64,000 nucleotides of DNA from Mesorhizobium sp. B4-1-4 (GCF_006439395.2 NZ_CP083950.1:62001-126000); one strand, 5' to 3'. Shown: positions 18,419 to 28,288, numbered from the stretch's first letter. A program made the numbers and translations. Notes: generated by a model from the letters alone, not told the origin.

Positions 18419-19501
18419 ATGTTTATGCCGTCGCGCCGCGAAATTCTGAAGATCGCAGCTTCAGTTGGAGTTATGGCTGCCGGTATGCCATTTGCCGGCA
18501 TTACGAAGTCTCGTGCTGATGGTACGATTACCGCAATTGAATGGGGCGGGCATTACATTGATGCGATAAAGAAGATTGCGGAAAAGCAATCGGATGTGCA
18601 GGTAAACTGGCAATTGCACGCAAGCGGGGCCATGGCCATTCTGCCCAAGATCAAGGCCACTTGGCCGCATACTGGTATCGATCTCTTGGCGGGCTGGGAT
18701 CCGCTGTGGCAAGCAGTGGCCCGGGAGGGCTGGGCAGAGCCGGTCACGCTGGAAAGGGTCCCGAACCTTGCCGACATCCCGCCGAAGTTGCTGGTGAAGG
18801 ACGGTGCAGGGAACATCATCAGCGTTCCGCGGACAATAACGTCGATGTTCTGGTACTATAGGCAAGACGCTATTCCATTCGAAGTGACGAAGCTTGATGA
18901 TCTTCTTGATCCCCGGCTCAAAGGTAAACTCTGTTTTCCCGCCCCTTCAATAAATTCTAATCTTCAGATGGTTTCTCTTGCTCTCTATAAGGGTGGAGAC
19001 GAGAGAAATTTAGAACCAGCATGGGAGTTCGTAAAAGCGTTGGCTCGAAGTGGAAACATCGGCCGGGTTGCAACGGCTGACAACGATGTTACGAATTCTA
19101 TCAGTTCAGGAGAAACATGTATTAGTTTTCAGACTGGCTCGGCTGTTATCGAACAGGCGCGTAATTTCAAGATACGGTATCTTACAAAGATGGATCCGGC
19201 ATCGGGATTTCGGTCATTTATCTTTCAGGAAGGATGGTGTGTGTTGAAGGGCGGTCACACTGACTCGGCTTTCCAGTTCGTAAACTTTTCGATCAGTCCG
19301 GAGAACAATGCGGAGTTCAATCGGGACATCGCGGGTATCCCCGTCAATACGAAGTCGACAGTACCCGACGAAATCAAGCCCATGGTGTTTAACAACGATG
19401 AGATGGACCGATACGCCTTTATTCCGGATTGGTCTTACCTATCGACCCAGAACGATGTTTGGATGAAACGCTGGGAGCAGGAGGTCGTGCCTCTGCTCTA
19501 G
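18419..19501 (+). CDS. ABC transporter substrate-binding protein, spermidine/putrescine type (1)
   Basis: A 360-residue periplasmic binding protein. The N-terminus MPSRREILKIAASVGVMAAG has twin arginines and a hydrophobic core, suggesting Tat export, with cleavage near residue 35. The mature part (IEWGGHYIDAIKKIAEKQ, PRTITSMFWYYRQDAIP) follows the type II PotD-like fold. A second, different binding protein gene follows at 19746 and the permease after that, so one permease may be served by two receptors. Base composition is more AT-rich here than in nearby genes (for example 18930-19180), which hints at a different origin. The ligand is unknown. Confidence 0.88.
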   Translation: MFMPSRREILKIAASVGVMAAGMPFAGITKSRADGTITAIEWGGHYIDAIKKIAEKQSDVQVNWQLHASGAMAILPKIKATWPHTGIDLLAGWDPLWQAVAREGWAEPVTLERVPNLADIPPKLLVKDGAGNIISVPRTITSMFWYYRQDAIPFEVTKLDDLLDPRLKGKLCFPAPSINSNLQMVSLALYKGGDERNLEPAWEFVKALARSGNIGRVATADNDVTNSISSGETCISFQTGSAVIEQARNFKIRYLTKMDPASGFRSFIFQEGWCVLKGGHTDSAFQFVNFSISPENNAEFNRDIAGIPVNTKSTVPDEIKPMVFNNDEMDRYAFIPDWSYLSTQNDVWMKRWEQEVVPLL

Positions 19502-19745
19502 CTGCAATTACTGTACTTCCAAATCGGGGCGCAAAGGCGCATCGAATTTCCTGGGAAAAGTCGGTTGTTGGCAATCAGCAAGAATGTCGCTCGGGTGCCG
19601 CGGTTTGTCCCCGGGCAATTCGTGCATGCCCGATTTTCGGCGTCAGATGTCCTCGTGTTCCAAGACCGGTGAAGCGAATAAATGCTGGCTGCCACAGTTG
19701 GTCCGGGACTCTGAGGGGACGACGACTGGCATTTAGCGGTGGGGA

Positions 19746-20909
19746 ATGAAAACCAAGAGAGGTGTTGCTATGGCTAGTTCGTTGATTCCAAAATTTACCC
19801 GCTCGGGAATAAACCGCCGGACCGTCTTACAGGCCGCCGCCGCCGCGATGTCAATTCCGGCAGTGGCGCGGGCAACCAGCGCCTTTGCCCAAGAAAAGCT
19901 CACCGGCAGTGGCCAGGTAGTTGTGTATTCATATGGCGGCTCCTTCACCGACGGCATGCGCAAACGCGTATTCGAGCCTTTCACGCAGGCTACCGGCATT
20001 ACGGTCGTGGATGTAACTGCCGATAATGCCGAGCCTCAGGTTCAGGCGATGCACCAGGCTGGCCGCATCGATTGGGATACTGCTTTCATCCAGACCTTCA
20101 ACTATCCAGATATGCACAAAGCAGGGATTTTTGAGCCCATCGACTACAGCCTGTGGGACGCGGAATCGCTGGCGGGCGTGCCGGAAAAGACTAGGCTCCA
20201 AGATGCCGTGGCCGCGTTCGAAGCCGTTATGTTGTTGGCTTTTGATGAGCGCGTCTTTGGAGATAAAGGACCCAAGACCTGGGCAGATTTCTGGAATATT
20301 GAGGCGTTTCCTGGCCCGCGTGGGCTTTATTCCTTTGTTCCACAGTACACCCTCCAGTGTGCGTTGTCGGCCGACGGTGTGGCAAACCAGGACATCTGGC
20401 CGCTAACGGACGACAAAGTCGACCGGGCGTTGAAGAAGCTCGACGAGATCAAACCATATGTAACTAAGTGGTGGACCGCAGGTGGTGAATCGCCCCAGCT
20501 TCTCATTAATGGCGAGTATGTCATGACGAGCGCGTTCGATGGCCGTGCGATCTCCTCCATTCTCAACCGGGCGCCGATCCGGATCGCTTGGGATGGTGCG
20601 TACGGTAACTACAATTTTTGGGTGGTACTCAAGGGTGGTCCGAATACCGACAACGCCCAAAAATTCATAGCCTTCGTGAACCGGGCCAAGAACGCAGCAG
20701 AGTTCACGCTTGGAACAGGGTATCCCGGCCCCAATGTGAACCAGCTGGGGCATTTGCCCCCTGAGCTAGCTGCCCTGGTCAACATTAATCCGGAAAATGG
20801 ATCTAAAGTGGTCCTCGAAGACTACGAGTGGCTCGCTGCAACCCGTTCCGACGGCAAGAAGAATATCGATCATCTCCAGGAGCGCTGGCTGGCATGGCGA
20901 GCAAGTTGA
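19746..20909 (+). CDS. ABC transporter substrate-binding protein, spermidine/putrescine type (2)
   Basis: A PotD-like periplasmic receptor of 379-387 residues. NRRTVLQAAAAAMSIPAVAR is a Tat-type signal with twin arginines, and ATSAFAQE gives a plausible cleavage site. The mature part has YSYGGSFTDGMRKRVFEPFT and GPKTWADFWNIEAFPGPRGL, common in the polyamine/opine receptor group. Starts at 19746 and 19770 both have ribosome sites; 19770 (GAGAGGTG before it) is a good alternative. Its 3' end overlaps the permease start by 16 bp, so this receptor is the one most closely tied to the transporter. Confidence 0.9.
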   Translation: MKTKRGVAMASSLIPKFTRSGINRRTVLQAAAAAMSIPAVARATSAFAQEKLTGSGQVVVYSYGGSFTDGMRKRVFEPFTQATGITVVDVTADNAEPQVQAMHQAGRIDWDTAFIQTFNYPDMHKAGIFEPIDYSLWDAESLAGVPEKTRLQDAVAAFEAVMLLAFDERVFGDKGPKTWADFWNIEAFPGPRGLYSFVPQYTLQCALSADGVANQDIWPLTDDKVDRALKKLDEIKPYVTKWWTAGGESPQLLINGEYVMTSAFDGRAISSILNRAPIRIAWDGAYGNYNFWVVLKGGPNTDNAQKFIAFVNRAKNAAEFTLGTGYPGPNVNQLGHLPPELAALVNINPENGSKVVLEDYEWLAATRSDGKKNIDHLQERWLAWRAS

Positions 20910-22666
20910 TCCCCTTCGTACGAAAGGTCATGCCGGAGTCCTCACGGACTTCGGCAGGCCCTACAGGCTGGGCGCTACTTCTTTTGCCTGGAGGCCTTTA
21001 CCTCGCCATCCTCTTTGTCGTGCCCCTTATCGGCCTGCTGTTGCTATCGCTCGGCATGCCAGAATGGACGCTGGTCAATTTCCTACGCATAGGTGAAAGC
21101 CCGGCTTACCTTTACGTGCTCCGCAATACTCTAGAGATCAGCGTCTCGGTGACTGCAATTGCGTTAGTGCTCGGCTATCCTATCGCCTACACTCTTAGGA
21201 TGAGCGGCGCGACGCTCCGCACCTTCCTGCTCATAGCGGTGATTCTTCCCTATTTCACCAGCGTTCTTGCGCGGACTTTCGCTTGGATGGTTCTTCTCGG
21301 ACGCGTAGGCGTCATCAATGAGATACTACTCTCGAGCGGGCTGATCTCTCACCCACTTACCATGCTTTACAACCGAACCGGCGTAATCATCGGCATGACA
21401 CATATCGTCATTCCACTCATGGTTCTGCCAATGTTGACCGTAATGTCCGGCATCGACGAAAGGTTAGTGCGTGCTGCGAGGGCAAACGGTGCAAGCCCTT
21501 TGGCTGCCTTTTTGACGATTTTTTTACCACTCAGCCTGCCGGGTATTATTGCTGGAGTGCTGCTTGTTTTTATCTATTGCCTGGGCTTCTACATCACGCC
21601 GGCCCTACTCGGTGGCTTGTCGGATCTCACCATCACAATGGAGATCAACACTCAGGTCGTAAACCAGCTCAATTGGAACTTCGGCTCTGCGCTGTCTATG
21701 GTGCTGCTCGTTGTCGTGTTGGCCATATTGTGGATCGGCTCGCGGTTCTTTCCCATTGAGCAACTCCTGGGGTTCGCCGATGACAAAGTTGGGGCAAATG
21801 TTTCCCTACGCCGCCAGACGCGAACTCGCTGGTTGATGCATGTGGGTTCAGCAGCAAATACGCTCGACCGCTGGCTCCCGTCGTTGGGCGGGCGCGGTGT
21901 TCCGATACTGGCATGCTTGCTGGCAGTGCTTCTCTTGCTGCCGGTTCTTATTGTGGCTTACTTGTCCTTCAGTTCCTCGCCCTATTTCGTGTTTCCTGTG
22001 CCGGGCTATTCGCCGCGCAACTACGAAGCCTATTTCTCGGATGCTCAATGGATTCGAGCTACACGCACAAGCATCCGCGTCGCCTTGATGGCAGCTGGAA
22101 TCGCGGCCGGGCTTGGGACGATGCTCGCCTTCGGCCTCTCTCGCGGTCGCATCCCTGCTCGGGGCCTAGTTGTGGCGCTTGTGCTTTCGCCCATCATCAT
22201 GCCGACAGTAGTGGTGGCGGTTGCGACATACTTCGTGCTGGTGCAAGTCGGCCTTCAGGGCACCGAGTTCGGCCTAGCACTCGGTCACGCGGTCTATGCC
22301 ATCCCCTTCGTCGTGCTTGTCGTGGTAGCCAATCTGCGCGATCTCAATCCGGCGTACGAACGAGCAGCTCGCAGTCTTGGCGCCGGACCTGTGGCAACCT
22401 TGTGGACGATCACTGCTCCCCTGCTAATGCCGGCTGTGATGGTTGCCGTTTTTTTTGCCTTTCTAACCTCGTTCGATGACGTCGTATACGTGCTCTTCCT
22501 TGGCATCGGCAAGGTGACCACATTGCCGATGCGTATGTGGGACGGAATAAAGCAAGACATCAATCCCACTATATCGGCTGTGGCGACGCTGCAGATGGTG
22601 TTTGCCGCGACTATCGTCATAGTCAGCGCCTTAGTGAGGCGCAGCAAAATCAGACGTCCGCACTGA
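20894..22666 (+). CDS. Fused two-domain ABC permease (PotB-PotC type)
   Basis: A 590-residue inner-membrane protein made of two permease units, each of about six hydrophobic helices, that are normally separate genes. The first carries the EAA-type loop VRAARANGASPLAAFLTIFL (about residue 190-210), the second YERAARSLGAGPVATLWTIT (about 495-515); both face the ATPase. A hydrophilic linker lies near residues 295-345. I chose ATG 20894 because AGGAG lies at 20877-20881; it overlaps the preceding gene. It forms the channel of the importer with the ATPase at 22688. The separate PotB/PotC pair at 41279-43022 shows the unfused arrangement. Confidence 0.92.
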   Translation: MASKLIPFVRKVMPESSRTSAGPTGWALLLLPGGLYLAILFVVPLIGLLLLSLGMPEWTLVNFLRIGESPAYLYVLRNTLEISVSVTAIALVLGYPIAYTLRMSGATLRTFLLIAVILPYFTSVLARTFAWMVLLGRVGVINEILLSSGLISHPLTMLYNRTGVIIGMTHIVIPLMVLPMLTVMSGIDERLVRAARANGASPLAAFLTIFLPLSLPGIIAGVLLVFIYCLGFYITPALLGGLSDLTITMEINTQVVNQLNWNFGSALSMVLLVVVLAILWIGSRFFPIEQLLGFADDKVGANVSLRRQTRTRWLMHVGSAANTLDRWLPSLGGRGVPILACLLAVLLLLPVLIVAYLSFSSSPYFVFPVPGYSPRNYEAYFSDAQWIRATRTSIRVALMAAGIAAGLGTMLAFGLSRGRIPARGLVVALVLSPIIMPTVVVAVATYFVLVQVGLQGTEFGLALGHAVYAIPFVVLVVVANLRDLNPAYERAARSLGAGPVATLWTITAPLLMPAVMVAVFFAFLTSFDDVVYVLFLGIGKVTTLPMRMWDGIKQDINPTISAVATLQMVFAATIVIVSALVRRSKIRRPH

Positions 22667-22687
22667 AGTCTCAATCACGATAGAGGT

Positions 22688-23779
22688 ATGATGCTTAAGA
22701 CCATACGTAACGCTGCCGAAGTAATGATCGGCGGAATCACACTGCGGGATCTGAGCAAGCGGTATGGCAGCGCACTTGCGGTTGATAACGTTTGTTTGGA
22801 GGTCTCTCCGGGCGAATTCCTGTCCCTTCTTGGTCCGAGTGGGTCCGGCAAGACGACCACGCTGATGATGATTGCCGGGTTTGCGACCCCCGACACGGGC
22901 CGAATCCTGCTGGACGGGAGGGATATAACCCGGGTCCCCACACATCGACGCGAATTCGGAATCATCTTTCAGAACTACGCGCTATTCCCTCATATGACGG
23001 TTGCTGAGAACGTTGCTTATCCGCTTCGCATGCGCCGTACGGCCAGGGCAGATATAGCAAGCCGTGTCAATCGAGTCCTCGAGCAGGTGCAGCTTCGTTC
23101 ACTGGCGGATCGATACCCGCACCAGATGTCTGGTGGCCAGCAACAGCGCGTTGCCATCGCTCGGGCGCTGGTTTTCGATCCGCCGGTCTTGCTTCTGGAT
23201 GAACCGCTTGGAGCCCTTGACAAGAAGCTTCGCCAACATCTGAGAGCAGAAATCAAGGCGCTTCACAATGAGGTCGGGAAGACAATGATTTACGTCACCC
23301 ACGACCAAGAGGAGGCGCTGGCCATGTCGGATCGGGTTGCCGTCATGCACGAGGGCCGCATCAGGCAGGTTGCCCCACCGCGCGACATGTACAGCCGGCC
23401 TGCAGAACTCTTTGTCGCAAGCTTCGTAGGTGAAACGAACTTGATCCCGGTGACGCTCAAAAACGGCTTGGCCCACGGTCCAAGCGGAGAGCATCTCAAG
23501 GCCCCCATCTGGGAGCGGGGGGACACGCAAGCTACACTTTGTATTAGGCCGGAAAATATTCTTTTCCATATTACCACTATCGATACGACAGCCGATCTCG
23601 TGGGCACCGTCGCTTCTATCACGTACCTTGGTGACGCGACGGTCGTCGAATGTGTGACGACTGGTGGGCTGCGGATAACGTCGAAACTACTCAACCAGTC
23701 AGGCAAACAACTTCCTTCTGTGGGATCGAGCTGCACTTTAAAGTGGGCGTCGACCGATGCTACGATTCTTACCCAATAG
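22688..23779 (+). CDS. ABC transporter ATP-binding protein, PotA type
   Basis: A 363-residue ATPase. Walker A is GPSGSGKTT, the signature is MSGGQQQR, Walker B is VLLLDEPLGALD, and the switch His lies in YVTHDQEEA. After about residue 250 comes a TOBE-type regulatory domain (LCIRPENILF). It powers the fused permease 22 bp upstream. The Met at residue 13 and several near the start leave the exact N-terminus open. Confidence 0.94.
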   Translation: MMLKTIRNAAEVMIGGITLRDLSKRYGSALAVDNVCLEVSPGEFLSLLGPSGSGKTTTLMMIAGFATPDTGRILLDGRDITRVPTHRREFGIIFQNYALFPHMTVAENVAYPLRMRRTARADIASRVNRVLEQVQLRSLADRYPHQMSGGQQQRVAIARALVFDPPVLLLDEPLGALDKKLRQHLRAEIKALHNEVGKTMIYVTHDQEEALAMSDRVAVMHEGRIRQVAPPRDMYSRPAELFVASFVGETNLIPVTLKNGLAHGPSGEHLKAPIWERGDTQATLCIRPENILFHITTIDTTADLVGTVASITYLGDATVVECVTTGGLRITSKLLNQSGKQLPSVGSSCTLKWASTDATILTQ

Positions 23780-23954
23780 CGGGTGTCTGTGGCTGGCCGC
23801 ACTGCGGGAAAAGGGTGGCACACCAGCGGTGAATCAATCTCACGTTTACGGGCAGTAAAATAGCTGAAAGTAAAATGATCTTGCTGGTAAGCCGGCTCTC
23901 TATTCCACGAGGTTATAGGTAAAGTACTAGCCGACACAAACATGGAGACAAAAC

Positions 23955-24842
23955 TTGCCAAATACCGCATGGCCAAATGGTGCCAAGGTTGCTGTCACTC
24001 TCACTTTCGATTTCGACGCTGAAACGTTGTGGCTCGCGCGTGATCCGGCCAATGTCGATCGCCCCGGTACGCTCTCGCAAGGCACCTACGGTGCTAAAGT
24101 GGGCGTCCCAAAGGTTCTCGAGGTCCTTGCCGATGAAGGGTTACCAGCCACGTTCTTCGTGCCCGGCTGGGTCGTGGACAACAGAACCCGGGTGGTCGAG
24201 ACGATCGTGAAGGCTGGCCACGAAATCGCAAACCATGGTTATCTGCATAAGGCGGTTGATCCAAAAGATCCCGAAATGGAACTGGAGGAGCTCCAAAAGG
24301 GCATTGACGCCATCAAGCGTGTAACCGGTGTTTCTCCAGTTGGTTATCGCGCACCGTCAGGAGAAACGAGCCCGAACATGATCCGCCTTTTGACCGAACG
24401 GGGTTTCATTTACGACAGTAGCATGCTCGATGACATCGAACCTTACCGGCATTTCTTGGAAGATGGATCTCCTGCTATCGTTGAGTTGCCTTGGCACTGG
24501 AGCATGGACGACGCTCAGTACCTGCTTACCAGCGGCAAGGCTCACCGCCCAATCCTTACAAACGATCACATACTTTCGATTTGGAAAGCGGAGTTCGATG
24601 AGGCCTATTTATCAGGGGGCTATTTCGATCTGGTCATGCATCCGCAAGTGATCGGCCGCCCGTCCCGCATCCGCATGCTGCGCGACTTCATTTCATATAT
24701 CAGGAGGCACAACAGCATCTGGTTTGCACAAAGCCGCGATGTTGCGACTACATGGCTCCATGTCGCGAACAAGGCAAGTGGGGAACCGCGCATTTCCCCG
24801 TTTTTGCGCCAAAGCGAGGACGGTACGATTTCGCAACGCTAA
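23955..24842 (+). CDS. Polysaccharide deacetylase-like (NodB-homology) hydrolase
   Basis: A 295-residue carbohydrate-esterase-4 fold protein. LTFDFDAET has the catalytic Asp and metal Asp, and NHGYLHKA the metal HxxxH. YRAPSGETSPNMIRLLTERG matches the PuuE/PgdA-like cytoplasmic group that acts on small amides (allantoin, peptidoglycan fragments) rather than chitin chains. There is no signal peptide. A TTG start at 23955 is preceded by GGAGAC; no in-frame ATG lies near. In this setting between an importer and an M24 hydrolase it probably removes an acyl or opens a small cyclic amide. That role is inference. Confidence 0.85.
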   Translation: MPNTAWPNGAKVAVTLTFDFDAETLWLARDPANVDRPGTLSQGTYGAKVGVPKVLEVLADEGLPATFFVPGWVVDNRTRVVETIVKAGHEIANHGYLHKAVDPKDPEMELEELQKGIDAIKRVTGVSPVGYRAPSGETSPNMIRLLTERGFIYDSSMLDDIEPYRHFLEDGSPAIVELPWHWSMDDAQYLLTSGKAHRPILTNDHILSIWKAEFDEAYLSGGYFDLVMHPQVIGRPSRIRMLRDFISYIRRHNSIWFAQSRDVATTWLHVANKASGEPRISPFLRQSEDGTISQR

Positions 24843-25429
24843 CACGCTCTCATAAATGAGCGTCGGGTTTCGTTGGAGGCTCATCCGGCGGAGATCCTGC
24901 GCGGTTCCGGTTGGGGGCCAAGAAAAAGTAGATTTCGATTCATTCATTCCGGCTACTACCACCACGCCGTATTCCGAAGCTTACGCAAAACCGGGGCACA
25001 GGGGCACAGGGCATCTGCTCGCAAGAATGGCGTCGCACCACCGACTGAGGCCAAGGCGCCAGGTTTCGTGTGGCTTTGCTGTAAGGGTTACTCCGAGGAG
25101 GAGCGGGCACAGAAAAGTCAGGCAGATCGAAAACTTTGATCAGTGGGCGGGGGTCACTTTCAAGAGTGTCATAACTAGGCCCCAGGCTTGTGGGCTGATT
25201 TCCCCGCGGCAAATCCATTTCATAGGCAAGCCTTATGAAATGATCTGTGTACATTATTTGACTTTCTGTGAGCATGGCCGCTTCTTGTTTCAAAGGGACG
25301 AAATCGACGTTCCTTGAAAGAAAATAAACAGCGCTTCGATGGCGCGACGTCGTCAGTTGTTGTCTTGCTGAAAAGGCTATGGTCACCAAGCCGAATCAGG
25401 AGCGGTCCAACTACGAACGAAGCTTTGTC
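24843..25429. other. Non-coding stretch after the deacetylase gene
   Basis: No supported gene. Reading frames on both strands lack family motifs. It leads into the CapA remnant and may contain decayed 5' parts of that gene. Confidence 0.4.
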
Positions 25430-25870
25430 CATTCAGGGGCCGGCGCATTTGTCGGGTGTGGTCCGCACCAGTTGCGAGGTCTAAGGGCCGACCCTGGCAG
25501 CTTGGGGAATGTCATCATGGAGGATCTCCCGGCCTCTGTCGGCGTGGATCTGTTTGCCGAGCACGGTAAGAATCCACGGGCACGTACAGATGTCTTAGTG
25601 ACCGCTGGAGGATACGAAACTCGTCTCGGATTCTCAGATCCGGTCTTCGATGAGAGCGTTGTAGTCGCGAGCAGCTTTGAGGAAAATCAAATAACCGAGT
25701 TGCGGCTCTACCCTATAGAACACCGTCATTCGAAGCGGCCGGCCAATCGCAGGGTTCTACGGCCGGCTCTTGCGCCACAAGCCAGAGCGACCCTAGGCCG
25801 CTTACAGATACAATCGAGGCCGTTCGGAACTGAAATCACTATCGAAAACGATGTTGGCGTCAACCGCGGT
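25430..25870 (+). pseudogene. C-terminal remnant of a CapA-family (PGA_cap) protein
   Basis: In frame with the downstream M24 gene, the sequence reads SGAGAFVGCGPHQLRG and later ESVVVASSFEENQITELRLY and SRPFGTEITIENDVGV. These match the C-terminal third of CapA-type poly-gamma-glutamate/metallophosphatase-fold proteins (AGAD..GHGPHQLRG, EIRL.P, SAPFGT.I). The N-terminal two thirds, with the catalytic site, are absent. No stop codon separates it from the M24 start at 25910, so a longer fused reading is formally open, but the M24 gene has its own ribosome site. Confidence 0.75.
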
Positions 25871-25909
25871 CCGTTCAAACACGGATCAATCGAAACTGAA
25901 GGAACCATC

Positions 25910-27088
25910 ATGGAAAAGCAGCAGCTTTTTGAGCGAACCGAGTTTTTGGCCCGATTGGCTGCGGTGAAAGACGAGATGGCGAGACGGGGTATTGACGTAC
26001 TGCTCATCTCGGAACCGCCAAACATGAACTATCTCACCGGCTACGACGCCTATTCATACTATGTGCCGCAATTCGTAATTGTTTCGCTCAATGGTGACGA
26101 GCCGATCTGGATCGGCCGCTTCATGGATCGAGTGTCCGCGGTGATGACCACCTATCTCGCAGATGATAATGTGAGGTCATATCCCGACAAATATGTACAG
26201 TCGGCTACCTTCTCGGCCTACGACGTCATGGCGGAAACGGTAAAGCAGATCGGTGGTGAGAAAGCGCGAATTGGCGCCGAGATGGGCGGCTACTATTACT
26301 CCGCGCGGGCTCACTCCGATCTTATGCGAGCTTTGCCGCATGCGGAATTCGTAGATGCCGATTTGCTTGTGAATTGGATCCGAGTGGTAAAAAGCCCAGC
26401 CGAGATCGCCCTTATGCGCCAAGCCGGCAAGATTGCGGATGCCATGATGGAGCGCGCCATCGATACAATTGCGCCAGGCGTGCGCGAATGCGATGTCGCA
26501 GCGGCTGTCTATCACCAGATGGCGGCGGGCACGCCGGAATTTGGCGGGGCCTATATGTGCTCTCCACCCTTTCTGTGCGTTGGTGAAAGAGCAGTTGCGC
26601 CCCATGCCGCCTGGACCGACAAGCCCCTGCCGGCTTCAACGATTATCAATCTTGAGCTCTTTGGAAACCGGCACCGTTACCAGGTGAACCTAAGTCGCTC
26701 GATATCGCTCGGAAAGCCCACTCCCGCGTACCAGAATCTTTCCGAGATTATGGTGGAAGCCTTGAACGCCGCTCTTGACAGTGTACGGCCTGGCCGCACC
26801 TGCGCAGAAGTGGAGGGCGTCTTCCGGCAGAGCCTCGCCCGGCATGGATTGGAAAAGGAAGCGCGTCTCGGCTATTCGATCGGACTAGGATATCCGCCGG
26901 GGGCCGTAGAGCGCACGGCTAGCCTGCGCAAGGGGGATGAAACTGTCCTCAAGTCGGGGATGTGCTTCCACATGATGCCCGGCCTGTGGCTTGACGATGT
27001 CGGCATAACGATCACGCAGTCTTTTGCCGTAGCTGACGACGGGCACGAACCCCTGTCGTCGATTCCGCGCAAGCTTTTCGTTAAATAG
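25910..27088 (+). CDS. M24 creatinase-fold hydrolase, ectoine-hydrolase (EutD/DoeA)-like, paralogue 2
   Basis: A 392-residue paralogue of the proteins at 13902 and 35943. It has LISEPPNMNYLTGYDAYSYY in the N-domain and RLGYSIGLGYPP and HMMPGLWLDDVGITI in the catalytic domain; GYSIGLGYPP is a strong EutD-like feature. The M24 metal-ligand motifs are altered (IINLELFGNRHRYQVNLSR). GAAGGA lies six bases before ATG 25910, so I do not use the longer upstream frame, which is a CapA remnant. It follows the importer and deacetylase and is followed by a dead racemase gene, suggesting an uptake-hydrolysis-racemisation unit that has decayed. Confidence 0.86.
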   Translation: MEKQQLFERTEFLARLAAVKDEMARRGIDVLLISEPPNMNYLTGYDAYSYYVPQFVIVSLNGDEPIWIGRFMDRVSAVMTTYLADDNVRSYPDKYVQSATFSAYDVMAETVKQIGGEKARIGAEMGGYYYSARAHSDLMRALPHAEFVDADLLVNWIRVVKSPAEIALMRQAGKIADAMMERAIDTIAPGVRECDVAAAVYHQMAAGTPEFGGAYMCSPPFLCVGERAVAPHAAWTDKPLPASTIINLELFGNRHRYQVNLSRSISLGKPTPAYQNLSEIMVEALNAALDSVRPGRTCAEVEGVFRQSLARHGLEKEARLGYSIGLGYPPGAVERTASLRKGDETVLKSGMCFHMMPGLWLDDVGITITQSFAVADDGHEPLSSIPRKLFVK

Positions 27089-27341
27089 CTCCGAAGACAG
27101 AGGATTTGTTTGGAGACCCAGCTAACCGGCGGAATTCTTTTTGAAGCCGGCTAGTACTGGTAACTGGTAGCGGTGCTCAGGAGTCAAAGCAGAAACGGAT
27201 GCGGGTCAGCTAGTTCTACAACGTAGGCTGATACTATGCCGCACCATTCGGTGTAGCTCGTACGTGCAACCGCGACTTCTCATGGCGTCTGCTGGTCTGA
27301 CTGCGACTCGGCGCGGTTTATGATATGAAGGAGAGTTTCGC

Positions 27342-27821
27342 GTGGTCGTTAAATCAACACCTCTCGGCGTGCTAATGCTTGAGCGGGGGTTGCCGGCCGT
27401 AGGTGTCATCGCCCCACCGCCGCTCGGCTCTCTCCGCCACTCAGCCACCTTTGACTTCCCTGTCATCTACGAAACAGTTGCGGGAGCTTGGGTAGACGTC
27501 AGCCAGGCGCCTGATCGAGCGAGGGGCCGTGGCAATTAGCTCCAATTGCGGCTTCTCCATTCGTTATCAGCGTGCAGTAGCCGCATCGGTGAATGTACCC
27601 GTGGTAATGTCGAGCCTGCTCCTGTTGCCGGCATTGCTCCGGCAGTTGCCTTCACCCGGCAAGATCGCGGTTCTGACCTATGATTCCCGCCATTGCGGCG
27701 AGGAGCTTCTTCAGATTGATGACCCGGGCGATCGAGCGAGAGTGGTGATCGGAGGCATCGAAGGCGGCAAATTCTGGCATGACGAATTGAAACGTCCAGT
27801 GCCGCCTATCGATGTTTCAAG
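27342..27821 (+). pseudogene. Aspartate/glutamate racemase family gene, 5' part (frameshifted, cut by IS66)
   Basis: TPLGVLMLERGLPAVGV and later HSATFDFPVIYETVAGAW give the N-terminal part of an Asp/Glu/hydantoin-racemase-like protein. A frame change near 27510, with loss of about 30 codons, leads to RLIERGAVAISSNCGFSIRY, where the conserved catalytic-type Cys is seen. The reading continues to DELKRPVPPIDVS at 27821, where the IS66 element begins. The 3' part resumes at 30839. The frameshift shows the gene was defective independently of the insertion. Confidence 0.82.
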
Positions 27822-27925
27822 GTAAGCGTCGTCTGGAACGCACCCGCGTCTAAAAAAGCTCAACGCGTCGTTCAACATCATGAGTGCCGAAGGGTATAAT
27901 GGGACCAGACAACGAGGAGAGCTCT

Positions 27926-28288
27926 ATGAAAGTCGAAACGAAACTCAGAATTGAACGAGGCGACGTGTGCGTAGCCGACAGGCTGGACGAGGCATTCAAC
28001 CTGGTTACCGGGCATGAGCTTCCGGAAGCGGACCAGAAGCCCTTTGGTCGGATAAGAGGCAATGACTTTGGGATGGAGGACGCTGAGCGCGCTGTCGCAA
28101 TCGTCCATAGCCGGAGCGCCCAGATACTGAAGCAGGCAGACACTGCCGATGTCTTTAAGGATCCGGCGCTTCAAGCTATCTGGGCCGATGGGCAGCGAAT
28201 GGCAGCGGGGCTTGCTGTGCGGAAGGCAGACGAGTTCATGTCCGCTCTCAGGGATGATGTCCGCGAAGCCACAGGTAGCAATGACTAA
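27926..28288 (+). CDS. Passenger ORF of unknown function within IS66
   Basis: A 120-residue, acidic, probably soluble and largely helical protein starting MKVETKLRIERGDVCVADRL. The start at 27926 has a strong GAGGAGAG site. I recognise no domain. It lies inside the IS66 boundaries, transcribed against the transposition genes, so it travels with the element. Possible roles include regulation of transposition or a cargo function, but nothing in the sequence decides this. Confidence 0.6.
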   Translation: MKVETKLRIERGDVCVADRLDEAFNLVTGHELPEADQKPFGRIRGNDFGMEDAERAVAIVHSRSAQILKQADTADVFKDPALQAIWADGQRMAAGLAVRKADEFMSALRDDVREATGSND

